A stretch of 64,000 bases of DNA from Gammaproteobacteria bacterium (GTDB lineage: Bacteria > Pseudomonadota > Gammaproteobacteria > Pseudomonadales > Alcanivoracaceae). The notes under the pieces were generated by a model that had not been told where the DNA came from, searched no databases, and saw only the letters and a list, made by a program, of their open reading frames with translations. Position 1 is the stretch's first letter, and every line of letters starts with the position of its first letter. Of the stretch, positions 8,232 to 17,189 are shown in pieces. Location: contig JAGPVL010000009.1 of NCBI GenBank assembly GCA_018067045.1, forward strand, positions 60,323-124,322, given 5' to 3'. The translations under genes were made by a program, and so were the position numbers.

Positions 8232-9839
8232 TTATGCTGCGGGAACGCTGTATTTGTCAGCCCAAATAGATTGGTAACGCGCAACTTCTTGATCCCAGCG
8301 CGCGTCATCCCAGTCCAACTCCGGCTGCGCGATGGCCTTGATGCGTGGCATTTGCAGCATACCGCCTTGCGGCAACAGCAACCCCAAACGGGTACGGCGC
8401 AGCAAAAGGTCGTCTAAATGTTTCACTGCTTCGCGGGCAGCAGACCAGCGCAACTCTGCCCAGACATTTAACGCGCCAGGAATAAAGCCAAGCTCATCTG
8501 AGTGTGCATAGTCAATTAGCTCTTGTGCCGCGGAACCATAAAACCCTGTCAAACGACGCTCTTGCGCAGGGCCAAACTTGCAATCCCGTAACGGCTTCAA
8601 AATTTCTGCAAATACCCTGCCATAAGCATCTTCCGTCTGATCGATATCTAAGTGCACCGCAGCGGCCTTCATCACATCCAGCGCAATCGCCCTGAACGTG
8701 GTCAGCTTGCCGCCGGTCACTGTGATCATGCCATCATTGTTCCAAACGACGTGATCTCGACGCGCAGCGGAAGGCTTCAACTTATCGGCATCGACCCCTT
8801 CTTTGCCCACGATAGGGCGGACACCGGAGAAGGTATTGAGAATGTCAGCGCGCTTCAGCTTCGCCTTAGGAAACTGGTTGTTCGCACCCTCCAAAATGTA
8901 ATCAACTTCTGCCGAGCTAATACCTGCTTCTAAATCTAAGTTTTCGGTATGATCTAAATCCGTTGTGCCGAGAACAATTACCCCTTCCCACGGGTAGATG
9001 AAAATAAATCGGCCATCTTTGGGGTGCTGATATGCAAGCACTTGATGCACCGGCAAGCGCCAACTCGGCACAACAATGTGGCTGCCGCGTAACGGCCGCA
9101 CACGCTTTTCATTTATTAAGCTGCTACGCAAACGATCAGCCCACGCCCCCGTCGCATTCACCACTACTTTCGCGCGCACGCGGCAGCTCACGCCGCCTTC
9201 AACATCTTCTACCGTTAAGCCAACGACCTTGCCATTTTCACGCAGCAAATCTTTCGCCTTGATGTAGTTTGCCGCCACGCCTCCCTCACCTTGCGCCTCC
9301 TGCAATACACGCAGAACCAAACGCGAATCATCTGTTACCGCATCGGTATATTGCGTGGCGCCGTAAAGGCCGTCATCGCGTATACCAGGCAAGAAGTTCT
9401 CGACCATACCCTTATCGAAGTATCGATAATCTCGACGTCCAGCGAAGAAATCATATACACGCATTATAAAGTTGAATGCCCAACGGTTTGGGAAGTCCCC
9501 CTTGCGAAAAGGGTATAGATATTTCATGGGTTCCACTAAGCCGGGCGCCTCGTCCAACATGCGCTGACGCTCAACCACCGCCTCACGGGTTAGCTTGAAG
9601 TCACCTTGCGTCAGATAGCGCAATCCTCCATGCACCATTTTGGAAGAACGACTCGATGTGCCCCAGGAAAAATCTTTTTGTTCGATAAGCAGTGCTTTCA
9701 AGCCGCGGCGAGAAGCTTCACGCAATACACCGGCACCGGTAATGCCGCCACCAATGATAATCAGGTCCCATTTCGTGTCAGCCGATTCTAAATCTGCCCA
9801 CAGCTCAGATCGCCAATTTTTATTCCAACTTTTTACCAC
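8232..9839 (-). CDS. glpD: FAD-dependent glycerol-3-phosphate dehydrogenase
   Basis: This 535-residue flavoprotein oxidises glycerol-3-phosphate to dihydroxyacetone phosphate and passes electrons to quinone at the inner membrane. The N-terminal Rossmann motif IIIGGGITGAGVLREASRRG and the conserved SSKMVHGGLRYL are diagnostic of the GlpD/GlpA family. IVLGTTDLDH and GGKLTTFRAIA follow in the expected order, and a C-terminal helical domain completes the protein. Translation starts at GTG 9839 with AAGAAGG upstream. It lies between an AGPS-like oxidase and an FGGY kinase on the same strand. It may be a paralogue dedicated to this cluster rather than the housekeeping GlpD. Confidence 0.9.
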   Translation of the reverse strand: MVKSWNKNWRSELWADLESADTKWDLIIIGGGITGAGVLREASRRGLKALLIEQKDFSWGTSSRSSKMVHGGLRYLTQGDFKLTREAVVERQRMLDEAPGLVEPMKYLYPFRKGDFPNRWAFNFIMRVYDFFAGRRDYRYFDKGMVENFLPGIRDDGLYGATQYTDAVTDDSRLVLRVLQEAQGEGGVAANYIKAKDLLRENGKVVGLTVEDVEGGVSCRVRAKVVVNATGAWADRLRSSLINEKRVRPLRGSHIVVPSWRLPVHQVLAYQHPKDGRFIFIYPWEGVIVLGTTDLDHTENLDLEAGISSAEVDYILEGANNQFPKAKLKRADILNTFSGVRPIVGKEGVDADKLKPSAARRDHVVWNNDGMITVTGGKLTTFRAIALDVMKAAAVHLDIDQTEDAYGRVFAEILKPLRDCKFGPAQERRLTGFYGSAAQELIDYAHSDELGFIPGALNVWAELRWSAAREAVKHLDDLLLRRTRLGLLLPQGGMLQMPRIKAIAQPELDWDDARWDQEVARYQSIWADKYSVPAA

Positions 9840-9917
9840 GCGTTTACCTTCTTATTTTTTTGCGCTGCCGACACACAAAACGTGTATATCGACAGCGGAA
9901 AGCGGACACATAACTCG

Positions 9918-11516
9918 TTAATCTTCCAACAATACGCCGGGGTTCATACGCTTATCCGGATCAAAGTGCTCAACCATATTACGAATTGCACTCATTCCTA
10001 AGGCGCCCTTCTCTGCCGGCATATAAGGCGCGTGATCACGGCCCACGCCGTGCTGGTGGGAAATCGTTCCGCCGTGTTTAACCACGACGTCACAGGCTAT
10101 TTTTTTGATCTTTTTCCAGCGCTGAAGCGTCTCCTCGTACGTTCCCGCCGTGCGGAAGAAGTACGTGGTATAGGCGCTAGAGCCTTGTGGGTAAAGATGG
10201 GATAAATGAGTAAAGGCATGAACCTTCTCGCCTTCATCCGCCAGTGCAGCACGCACTGACGTTTCCGCATCGGCGACATAGTCCTTCAATTTTGACCAAT
10301 CAACCGCGGTCTCGAAGGTGTCCACCGAGTAGCCCATATCCCATAAAGGGTGGCGCAAATACGGAAAGCGGAAACGACCATGCTCCCATTTATTACCGAG
10401 CATTTTGTCGAGAAATTTGACCGCACCATAAGATTTTAAAATCTTCATGGCTTGCCTTTTATTCGCTTTAACTTGCGCCTTGGTGCCGGTCAAGCCGAAG
10501 GTCACCATATTCTTTTTCTCACCCGCGCCGAGCACCGCGAGCGTTTTATCCAGCATGCCAATTTGCTTCTCATCTACCGAGATGCGCATGCCTGTATAGG
10601 TTTCAAGCTGATTGCTGACGCGCAACATCGACAAAGGAATCTTCGTTTGCACAACTTCCTGAACCGCCTTGCAGGCCTGCTCCCAATTTGGCAAGAAAAC
10701 CGCATGGAAGGTTTGCACCTCAGGCAATGGCGTCACCCGTATTTTTACTTCCGTGACTATGCCCATACGGCCCTCAGAGCCCATCACCATTTCGCGTAAA
10801 TCAGGGCCTGCGGAGGAAGCGGGAATGGTCGGTATTTCCATCGTGCCGACCGGCGTTTCCATACGGCCACCGGCAAACATCTGTTCAATGCGACCATAAC
10901 GTAACGATTGCTGGCCACTCGAACGAGTCACTACCCAGCCGCCAACCGTTGATAATTCCCAAGACTGCGGAAAGTGGCCAAGCACGTAACCCTTAGCGAG
11001 TAACTGCGCCTCCAACTCTGGGCCATTGGCGCCCGCGCCAAAAGTTGCTATTTGGCTTTCAGTGTCTAAATCCAATAGCTTATTCATGCGTGTTAATGCG
11101 ACGGTGATAATCGGCTTATCCGATTGCTGGGGAGTAATGTGGCCCGCAACAGATGTGCCGCCACCATAAGGAATAACGATTGCATCCCGCTCTTTAGCCA
11201 ACTGAATAAGCTCTTGCACCTGCTCTGAGGTTTCAGGAAAGGCAACCGCATCAGGGAAAACGTCAAACTGACCGCTGCGCATCGCGAGCCAATCAGGAAA
11301 ACTTTGTCCGCGCGCATGACGCACACGCACTTCCGGGGAAAGATCCAATAGCACGTGCTCAGCTAGGCGAGACGTCGGCACTTTCGCAATAACACTGGCT
11401 AAGTCGGCGTCAGGCAAAGGCGTTCCTTCTCCAACAAAAGCACGAATCATGTCTTTGCCAGATTGCGGCAAGTCCATCATATTGCTCTCATCACCCCACC
11501 CATTCCAACGACGCAT
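9918..11516 (-). CDS. FAD-binding oxidase, alkyldihydroxyacetonephosphate synthase-like
   Basis: This 532-residue protein has an FAD-binding PCMH/VAO-type domain (about 80-270) with VIPYGGGTSVAGHI, then an FAD-linked oxidase C-terminal domain ending with ISHQHGVGRDHAPYM. This layout, and the start MRRWNGWGDES, are characteristic of bacterial relatives of AGPS, the enzyme that makes the ether bond of ether lipids. The reaction in bacteria is not established, so ether-lipid synthesis is a hypothesis. The ATG at 11516 has AGGGGAAG upstream. It is the first gene of an operon with glycerol-3-phosphate dehydrogenase and a kinase, which could supply or consume dihydroxyacetone phosphate. A D-lactate or glycolate dehydrogenase-like role is the alternative. 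Confidence 0.82.
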   Translation of the reverse strand: MRRWNGWGDESNMMDLPQSGKDMIRAFVGEGTPLPDADLASVIAKVPTSRLAEHVLLDLSPEVRVRHARGQSFPDWLAMRSGQFDVFPDAVAFPETSEQVQELIQLAKERDAIVIPYGGGTSVAGHITPQQSDKPIITVALTRMNKLLDLDTESQIATFGAGANGPELEAQLLAKGYVLGHFPQSWELSTVGGWVVTRSSGQQSLRYGRIEQMFAGGRMETPVGTMEIPTIPASSAGPDLREMVMGSEGRMGIVTEVKIRVTPLPEVQTFHAVFLPNWEQACKAVQEVVQTKIPLSMLRVSNQLETYTGMRISVDEKQIGMLDKTLAVLGAGEKKNMVTFGLTGTKAQVKANKRQAMKILKSYGAVKFLDKMLGNKWEHGRFRFPYLRHPLWDMGYSVDTFETAVDWSKLKDYVADAETSVRAALADEGEKVHAFTHLSHLYPQGSSAYTTYFFRTAGTYEETLQRWKKIKKIACDVVVKHGGTISHQHGVGRDHAPYMPAEKGALGMSAIRNMVEHFDPDKRMNPGVLLED

Positions 11517-11837
11517 ACTCTTCCCCTAGATCTCTTATAGTTTACCTAAACGACCATCAACAACATGATAATCGGACCGCCTGCCGTCACCGAGCGCACG
11601 CCGGACACAGCACGCCCATTCCCCAGACGCTTTGAATAATGATTTCTTCCGACTCCTCCGTATTGACAATACGTGCCAAACCGCTCGGAAAATCGCTCGT
11701 TTATCGTCGCTCTACTGAAAATCTAAGTGACTGGTATGGACAGGGCGGGGTGGATTCATCGGCATTGTGATAACCACAACAGCGATGAAAGGACAGGTTA
11801 TGCGCAACAGAACGTCTGGCATAAAAACGTCTGGCAT
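11517..11837. other. Intergenic region before the AGPS-like gene
   Basis: No gene is visible. It should carry the promoter of the AGPS-glpD-kinase operon. At 11812-11840 a 15-base unit, ACGTCTGGCATAAAA, occurs twice in tandem, directly next to the terminator of the small Lys-rich gene. Confidence 0.45.
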
Positions 11838-11881
11838 AAAAAAGGGCGCCCAACATTTCCGTAGAAACCCTGAGCGCCCTT
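11838..11881 (-). terminator. Rho-independent terminator of the Lys-rich small gene
   Basis: On the minus strand an 8-bp stem AAGGGCGC/GCGCCCTT encloses a 23-base loop and is followed by a run of T. It lies about 30 bases after the stop of the 34-residue gene and prevents read-through into the downstream operon promoter. Confidence 0.75.
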
Positions 11882-11909
11882 GTTCGCTACGAATCTTTTC
11901 GGGATTCGC

Positions 11910-12014
11910 CTATTTTTGATTGGCCTTCTTTTCCTTCTTATCGTTACGCTTTTCTTTCATTGTTTTTTCAGCCTTCTTTTTGACTGATTTTTTTGAATCT
12001 TGGCCTTTGGACAT
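11910..12014 (-). CDS. Lysine-rich small protein, 34 residues
   Basis: This short gene encodes a very basic peptide starting MSKGQDSKK and rich in Lys and Glu throughout. The ATG at 12014 is preceded by AAAGGAGA at ideal spacing, and a good terminator follows at 11838-11881, so it is very likely expressed as its own transcript. Similar Lys-rich peptides starting MSKGQDSKK are, as far as I recall, found in several Proteobacteria without known function. The composition suggests nucleic-acid or ribosome binding, but that is only a guess. Confidence 0.7.
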   Translation of the reverse strand: MSKGQDSKKSVKKKAEKTMKEKRNDKKEKKANQK

Positions 12015-12201
12015 GAACTTCTCCTTTAACATTGTTGATAACACAGAACTCCGGGCGCGGGACGCACCAAAGGTCCATGAAAGCATGTAAGTGAAGCCCT
12101 ACAGGCAGACTACAAAATACCGATGAAAGTCTTGGCTGTCCCTATTTATTATCCAAATTCAGCATTAATTCGACACCGTCATCACACCGATCAGGTGGCA
12201 T

Positions 12202-13041
12202 TTACAACGCAAGGGATAGGTCAATGCCACCGCTGTTGTTTTCTGCGTCGTGGTTACGTGACACTCCCACCCCCACGGCGAGATGACGGGACAGCCAGAC
12301 ATTCATGCCCAGCCCAAATGAACGCGAATGCCGATCATCATTCAAAGAGTGCGAGAAAGCGCCGGCCACCGACACTGAGCTGCCCAACATAGACTCATAA
12401 CCAATCGACCACGTTGTCGAGTACTCGGTAAAATCACCCTCATCTGTCTTTGTGGTTATCGTCTCAAAAAGCGTATTGCCGAAATAATCGTATCGTCTCC
12501 CGACAACCGTCAGCTCAGAGTGCTGCTTCACTTTGCCTCTCGACACCGCCACATACGGCGACGATGACGCCATACCCAAGAAGTCGGCGCGCAAACCAGC
12601 AGAAGCGAAGCTGTTATCGAGATCGCGCTCAGCGTCAAACGTATAAGACTCATCCAACCAATACGGCCCGTACAAACGAAGCTGCTCATAATCCACCACC
12701 GAGCTGCTGCTCCCTTTCGAAGCTGAAATGGAGAAGTAGTCAAAAAGCCGTGCGGAAATAGAAAACGATTGGCTACTTATGCCCCGCACCGAATAACCTT
12801 CTTGCTCGCTGCGAGTCGACGTCGACGCCCCTAGCGACAGATGAGTAGTCGCCCCAAAGCGACGCCGCAATACAGAGGGTTCGTCTATCGACGGCGCCTC
12901 ATCGACTTGGCCAGATGCAACCGGTGCGCCATTGCGAAAATCAAGTACAGGCTCCTCGCCATCACCCAGCCTCTCCAGCGCAACGAGATGGGTAGGTGCA
13001 AGTATGGACGCCACCAGAATGATGGCATTATGAAATCGCAT
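12202..13041 (-). CDS. Exported protein, probable outer-membrane beta-barrel
   Basis: This 279-residue protein starts with a signal peptide (MRFHNAIILVASILAPTHLVA). After a short acidic linker, alternating hydrophobic/polar segments run to the C-terminus, which ends GGIDLSLAL. This pattern, with many Ser, Gly and Tyr, suits a small beta-barrel of about 8-10 strands in the outer membrane. No named family was recognised. The ATG at 13041 has GGGGGA upstream. It stands alone, with 198 bases of AT-rich sequence before the next gene remnant. Role unknown. Confidence 0.6.
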   Translation of the reverse strand: MRFHNAIILVASILAPTHLVALERLGDGEEPVLDFRNGAPVASGQVDEAPSIDEPSVLRRRFGATTHLSLGASTSTRSEQEGYSVRGISSQSFSISARLFDYFSISASKGSSSSVVDYEQLRLYGPYWLDESYTFDAERDLDNSFASAGLRADFLGMASSSPYVAVSRGKVKQHSELTVVGRRYDYFGNTLFETITTKTDEGDFTEYSTTWSIGYESMLGSSVSVAGAFSHSLNDDRHSRSFGLGMNVWLSRHLAVGVGVSRNHDAENNSGGIDLSLAL

Positions 13042-13238
13042 GTATCCCCCAAGATATGTTCATGCAGGAAGCGCCGTTATCTTCCCCAAAAGCCTAACGA
13101 CACAAAACTCGTATTCTACAACGTCTAACAAAGATGTGCCCATCAAAGGACACGCCATATCTAACGCAAAGAGAGGACACAAAACACCCCGTGATTCAGC
13201 AGAAGCCAGCAATCACAGCCCTACCAGAAAACGAAGAG

Positions 13239-13797
13239 ATGCCTAACAAAGTAATCGGCGGCGCAGTCATGGTTTTCGAATTATGAAGTCATTCTGGTGG
13301 GTGTGGACAAAAAAGAGATTATTACTACTGAAGAAGGTTTACGCCTAACGGTGGATGCCACCATTTATGACGACCTCAATCTCGATGCTTTAGTTGTAAC
13401 CAGCTCATATGAAATGGATCGGCTTTTTAAAAATAAGGATTTAACCAAACTCCTCAAGAACCACGCCAATCACGTGACATGGCTAGCAAGTAATTGCTCT
13501 GGTGCATTTCTTTATGCTCATGCAGGCATTCTCGATGGCTACCGCGCGACAACATGGGCCGGCGGAGAAAATCAGTTGCAGCGTGAATTCCCTAATATCA
13601 ACGTTGTGATGGATAGCAATGTTGTAGTCGATCGGAACCGGATTTCAAGCAATGGCGGACTTCCTTCTTATCAAGGCGCACTAGTTTTGCTGAGCCTAAT
13701 GAGCAGCCCAGGAAAAGCCAAGGGCGTATTTGAAACGATCCAGCTGAACCGACTAATACCGTGGACGGAAGTTACAAAGTATCTTCCCAAAGAGTAA
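13239..13797 (+). pseudogene. DJ-1/PfpI family gene with broken N-terminus
   Basis: Residues encoded from 13297 show a DJ-1/PfpI (class I glutamine amidotransferase-like) domain: the nucleophile elbow ASNCSGAFLYAHAG, then LDGYRATTWAGG and SSNGGLPSYQGALVLL. The normal N-terminal strand and helix are missing. At 13239 an ATG opens MPNKVIGGAVMVFEL and then stops at 13286; this looks like the usual start of such proteins, but in another frame and shortened. The coding frame is open upstream as WFSNYEVILVG without an ATG. The simplest reading is a deletion with frameshift that removed about 40-50 residues. A shortened product from GTG 13297 (166 residues) is possible. Confidence 0.6.
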
Positions 13798-13858
13798 GGC
13801 GCAAAAGCAACTTTCGCTCGCAGTGAAAACTCTGACTATTCACACGCCCCGAAACGAT

Positions 13859-13900
13859 AAGGACGCCAAACATTTCAAGTAAATATTTGGCGTCCCTTTA
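13859..13900 (+). terminator. Terminator between convergent genes
   Basis: A perfect 10-bp stem GGACGCCAAA/TTTGGCGTCC encloses a 15-base loop and is followed by CCTTTA. It lies between the DJ-1-like gene and the convergent lectin gene and could act on either strand. Confidence 0.6.
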
Positions 13901-13910
13901 CCTTCTTCCG

Positions 13911-14585
13911 CTATTTATTAGTTACCCAGCACCCACATACAGAAGGCGTAATTATATTTGTCCATTGACCAGACCATGTTCCCGACGCGGATTCGCATAC
14001 GTTGGGGCAAATATTTTGTGCCTCTGCATTATTACCAATAAAACCTGCATCAACATCTTTGTATTGCTTCTTAGGGCCATCACATTTTTCTTTTTCAGCC
14101 TTCATCACACTCGTCAAATAGATTATTTGATTCTTTATGGCTAGACGCTCCGCCTTCTGCTTATTCCCGGTGAGTTTTCCGTACTTAACGAACAGCTCGT
14201 CAATCTCAGCTTGAAGCTCAACCGCACCCTTACAAGCCTTTTCGGGCTTCATTGCAATAACGCTTGAGCCGTAAGAAGACCCCTTATTGTTAACAGACTG
14301 AATAATGAAATAGTAAGTCACCCCATTTGTTAGCGTCGTCTGAGTAAATGGAGAAGCAGTAATGCCAGGAACCTTCATATCAAAGTTATTCTTTATATTG
14401 ATTTCAGGATTTGTTCCCCAATATAAATTATACCCGTGGGCACCATCTCCATTATTCCAAGAAATCGTCACACTTCCGTCATTGGGGGTTGCCGTAACAA
14501 CCGTTGGCGCCAGCGGAACACCGGCATAAGCAATATTTACGAGAAACCCCAAAAACATACCCATCATTATTTTTATTACTTTCAT
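13911..14585 (-). CDS. Exported FN3 - helical - mannan-binding lectin (MVL-like) protein
   Basis: This 224-residue protein has a signal peptide (MKVIKIMMGMFLGFLVNIAYA), a fibronectin type III domain (about 22-115) with VTISWNNGDGAHGYNLYWG, and a charged helical segment (about 120-170). It ends with a domain carrying AGFIGNNAEAQNICPNVC and GTWSGQWTN. That last domain resembles the repeat of the cyanobacterial mannan-binding lectin MVL (NAEAQ and GQWT signatures), with extra Cys residues that could form disulfides. It is therefore likely a periplasmic or secreted carbohydrate-binding protein. The frame is open to 14702, but ATG 14585 has GGGAAGGGA upstream and begins the signal peptide. No partner gene is adjacent. 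Confidence 0.7.
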   Translation of the reverse strand: MKVIKIMMGMFLGFLVNIAYAGVPLAPTVVTATPNDGSVTISWNNGDGAHGYNLYWGTNPEINIKNNFDMKVPGITASPFTQTTLTNGVTYYFIIQSVNNKGSSYGSSVIAMKPEKACKGAVELQAEIDELFVKYGKLTGNKQKAERLAIKNQIIYLTSVMKAEKEKCDGPKKQYKDVDAGFIGNNAEAQNICPNVCESASGTWSGQWTNIITPSVCGCWVTNK

Positions 14586-15166
14586 TATTTGAAGTCCCTT
14601 CCCTTTAGTTTTCCTACTCATATGGCTTTTCGGAATCCGCCGTTTTTTTAAGTGGTTAATGTCTCCACTGTAAAAATAGGAGCCAGCTAATTTGAATGGC
14701 AATCTGGCATCAAAGTTATGAGCAGCTCATAGAGCCAACTAATAAAAAGTAATGAGTTTGATAACCGATTTTTCAATTGGAGTCTATTGCGATCACAAAA
14801 AAGAAGGGTCCACAATGCAGATCGACGCAAACGATATCATTTCGACATGCCTACTGGCGGAAAATTTATTGCTTAGAGCGGCGAGTATCTGTACGAGGGA
14901 ATAAAACAATGCAGACCGAAAATAACTAGGAAAAAAAATACAACAAGCCTCTTTCCACACTCAATCTAGTAAAAATTCAAGCGCATTCCGCCTCGAAGAA
15001 ACAAGACGGAATTGGCAGTAGCACATCCAGATATGAACTAGACAAAAACCTATAACCAATAAGATTAATCGAAGTATAACGAACACAGATATGGACATCG
15101 CCGGGGCAATCATTCTACGCGACTGACGAACCGACCTCTTTCAGCCTAGCCCCAGAGATGCGCGGA
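14586..15166. other. Gene-poor region
   Basis: About 580 bases of AT-rich sequence without a convincing gene, hairpin or repeat. It probably contains the promoter of the lectin gene. No RNA gene was recognised. Confidence 0.4.
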
Positions 15167-15631
15167 CTAATCGTCAAGAAGGGGCCGTTCTAGCAGCCGC
15201 TTAAGCCTCACCGAACCGACATTGGCTCTTTTTTGCATGGTTTTTTTAACTAATGGAAGAAGCAATATTTTCACTGCCATGCTGTCGCTTCGGCTATACA
15301 TGCTCCACTGAAGAGATATTTCATTTTCACCGCTATTCGCTATTACCACCTCCATTCGAGGCAATAGCGGCAAGAACCTCCCTTCCGTGACAAAACGCTC
15401 AAATCTAATTGATTCTTTAACGGTAATTTCAATCTCTTTTTCTCCGCCGATAGGAACGGAAACTATTTCTAAGTACTTTTTACCAACCTCTCCGTGCGGT
15501 AGATTATTAATAGATTTTATGGATTTCACCCCTGGGAACCAATCACCAAAACGCTCCATGTTACTGACTACAGAGAACGCACTCTCCGAAGAACATTTAA
15601 TTGCTGTGGTTGTTCTAGCGATCAACGTCAT
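15167..15631 (-). CDS. SRPBCC-family (polyketide cyclase/START-like) protein
   Basis: This 154-residue cytosolic protein has a helix-grip fold pattern. It begins with a strand and FSVVSNMERFGDWFPGVKSI, a usual SRPBCC opening, followed by several beta strands and a long C-terminal helix (about 118-147). Such proteins bind hydrophobic ligands, but nothing shows which. The ATG at 15631 follows GGAGGG. It precedes no obvious partner; the neighbours are a small membrane protein and a small exported protein on the same strand. Confidence 0.65.
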   Translation of the reverse strand: MTLIARTTTAIKCSSESAFSVVSNMERFGDWFPGVKSIKSINNLPHGEVGKKYLEIVSVPIGGEKEIEITVKESIRFERFVTEGRFLPLLPRMEVVIANSGENEISLQWSMYSRSDSMAVKILLLPLVKKTMQKRANVGSVRLKRLLERPLLDD

Positions 15632-15723
15632 TAATAATTTCCCTCCAATTATAAGTCCGCATCATTTCCACTCTTAAATTACGCCGAAGTCGAAATTAGG
15701 GTTCCGAGGCGCAGTAGCACTAA

Positions 15724-16152
15724 TCAAGTATCTTTCTGATTTTCATTAGAGGCTGCTTGCTTATCAATTTCCAAGCTCACTATCTTGTCAATCTTCGCTG
15801 ATACCACCTTATCCTGCGCCGCCCATACCTTGGGGGCGGCATAGCCAGCCAAGACCGAAAGAGCAGCTATTTTCGCCAGAACAGCTGGAGACTCTTGTAT
15901 CGCGCCAACAAAATAGAGGCCTATAACGAGACCCAGAATTGCTCCGAGAATAAGCCTTAGGCCGAGCCAAGCACTCCGAAACTCCTGAAGTTTAGGAGAT
16001 GCCCACGTCATATCTAACTCACTTCTGGGCGGACCCTTTAAATCGATAGTTTGAACAATCGTTTGAGCGAAACTGCCTACGACGGCGCTAATAGGGCAAA
16101 CCACCATCAGCGCCACATCGTAACTATTTAGCCCTAATCCAAATAAATCCAT
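15724..16152 (-). CDS. Small membrane protein of unknown function
   Basis: This 142-residue protein has hydrophobic segments at about 12-32, 65-85 and 90-108, so two or three membrane helices. Its C-terminal tail (about 110-142) is polar and probably helical, with KVVSAKIDKIVSLEIDKQ. No family was recognised. The ATG at 16152 follows AGGGGG. It lies between two other small genes on the same strand, with gaps of about 90 to 100 bases. Confidence 0.6.
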   Translation of the reverse strand: MDLFGLGLNSYDVALMVVCPISAVVGSFAQTIVQTIDLKGPPRSELDMTWASPKLQEFRSAWLGLRLILGAILGLVIGLYFVGAIQESPAVLAKIAALSVLAGYAAPKVWAAQDKVVSAKIDKIVSLEIDKQAASNENQKDT

Positions 16153-16252
16153 TCGGCCCCCTATTACCTAACGCCACAGCAACAGCCTTAAGAGATGCAG
16201 CGCAGAGCGCCCTAAAGAATACAGGTGGACGCATTGCACCACCTGGCTACAC

Positions 16253-16606
16253 CTATTCTTCGATAAGTTTATCAAGGTACTTTTGATCGAGAATCACGAT
16301 TCTTGTAATATAATCTTCGCGCACGAAAATCGTATTCGTATAACCGAACCTATGGCCATTTCTATGAGTAGTGCTCATACGTTCCTTTTTCCCTTCGCTA
16401 TTAATCCAAAATACATCATCAACTTTAACCATGGCGTATTCTGTTAGTCCCGCAGTTATGGCGTCATACTTCCCTTGCGATATAAGGCCATAATACTCTG
16501 ATGATTTCCTTCCATCGTAAGCGGTTATTGCCACTAAAACCCCGCTTTCAGCAAAAGCAATACCGATATTAGTCATGAGCAATAATGCAAGTAACACTCT
16601 CTTCAT
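16253..16606 (-). CDS. Small exported protein of unknown function
   Basis: This 117-residue protein has a clear signal peptide (MKRVLLALLLMTNIGIAFA) and a mature part of about 98 residues that looks mostly beta, with many Tyr and charged residues. No Cys is left after cleavage and no lipobox is present, so a soluble periplasmic location is likely. No family was recognised. ATG 16606 follows TGGAGA. Confidence 0.6.
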   Translation of the reverse strand: MKRVLLALLLMTNIGIAFAESGVLVAITAYDGRKSSEYYGLISQGKYDAITAGLTEYAMVKVDDVFWINSEGKKERMSTTHRNGHRFGYTNTIFVREDYITRIVILDQKYLDKLIEE

Positions 16607-17189
16607 ACTATTTCTCCATTTTTAAGATAACGCTCTCATTTTCACGCCGACTTAGGCCGCATACGTCCGTTTTAAAATCTAACTAGGACCCATAAAAGTC
16701 GACTTTCTCTATCAGGATAACCTGTAGCGGGGACATGACGTCCAGTTTACCGATCTGCTTGAAATTGGCGCTTTTCTATAACCCTCCGTATCGACACGTT
16801 ATAGCGTTTTATAGCGTTATTGAGAATTTGTCTCAAATATTGGTTCCAGCATCGTTCCACTTAAACTCTAAACCTTCATCACGCGGCATCGATTCGATAT
16901 CACACATCTTGTCGTTCATATGACAATAACTCACGCTCGGTCCGCATCGTATCGACTCTGACCTCTAGATTATCTAGCAGACCTAGCTTTATCTTCTTTG
17001 CAGGCATTTTCACGCGCAACGTTCTACTTTAGCTGCCAGCAACAAAAAGGCCCGAATGCATTCGCAAGCAGGCCTTAGATCTTTTCACTTCTTGAAACCG
17101 TTTCGCTCACTGACTTTACACTGCGCCAGCGCGCTTACAGGAGGCCTCTTGGCGCAACAATCCTCTCACCGCGCCATTAACCTCTCAAA
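16607..17189. other. Intergenic region
   Basis: About 580 bases without a convincing gene. The part next to 17190 contains the terminator at 17043-17077. A plus-strand open frame at 16735-16923 has no ribosome-binding site or family features and is not called. Confidence 0.4.
17043..17077 (-). terminator. Terminator-like hairpin downstream of the CBS gene
   Basis: On the minus strand AAGGCC and GGCCTT pair around an 18-base loop that itself contains the palindrome CGAATGCATTCG, followed by TTT. It lies about 115 bases after the CBS-domain gene stop. Confidence 0.55.

Noticed and set aside
16735..16923. 62-codon plus-strand open frame
   Set aside because: No ribosome-binding site, no family, and a region of generally AT-rich noncoding sequence.
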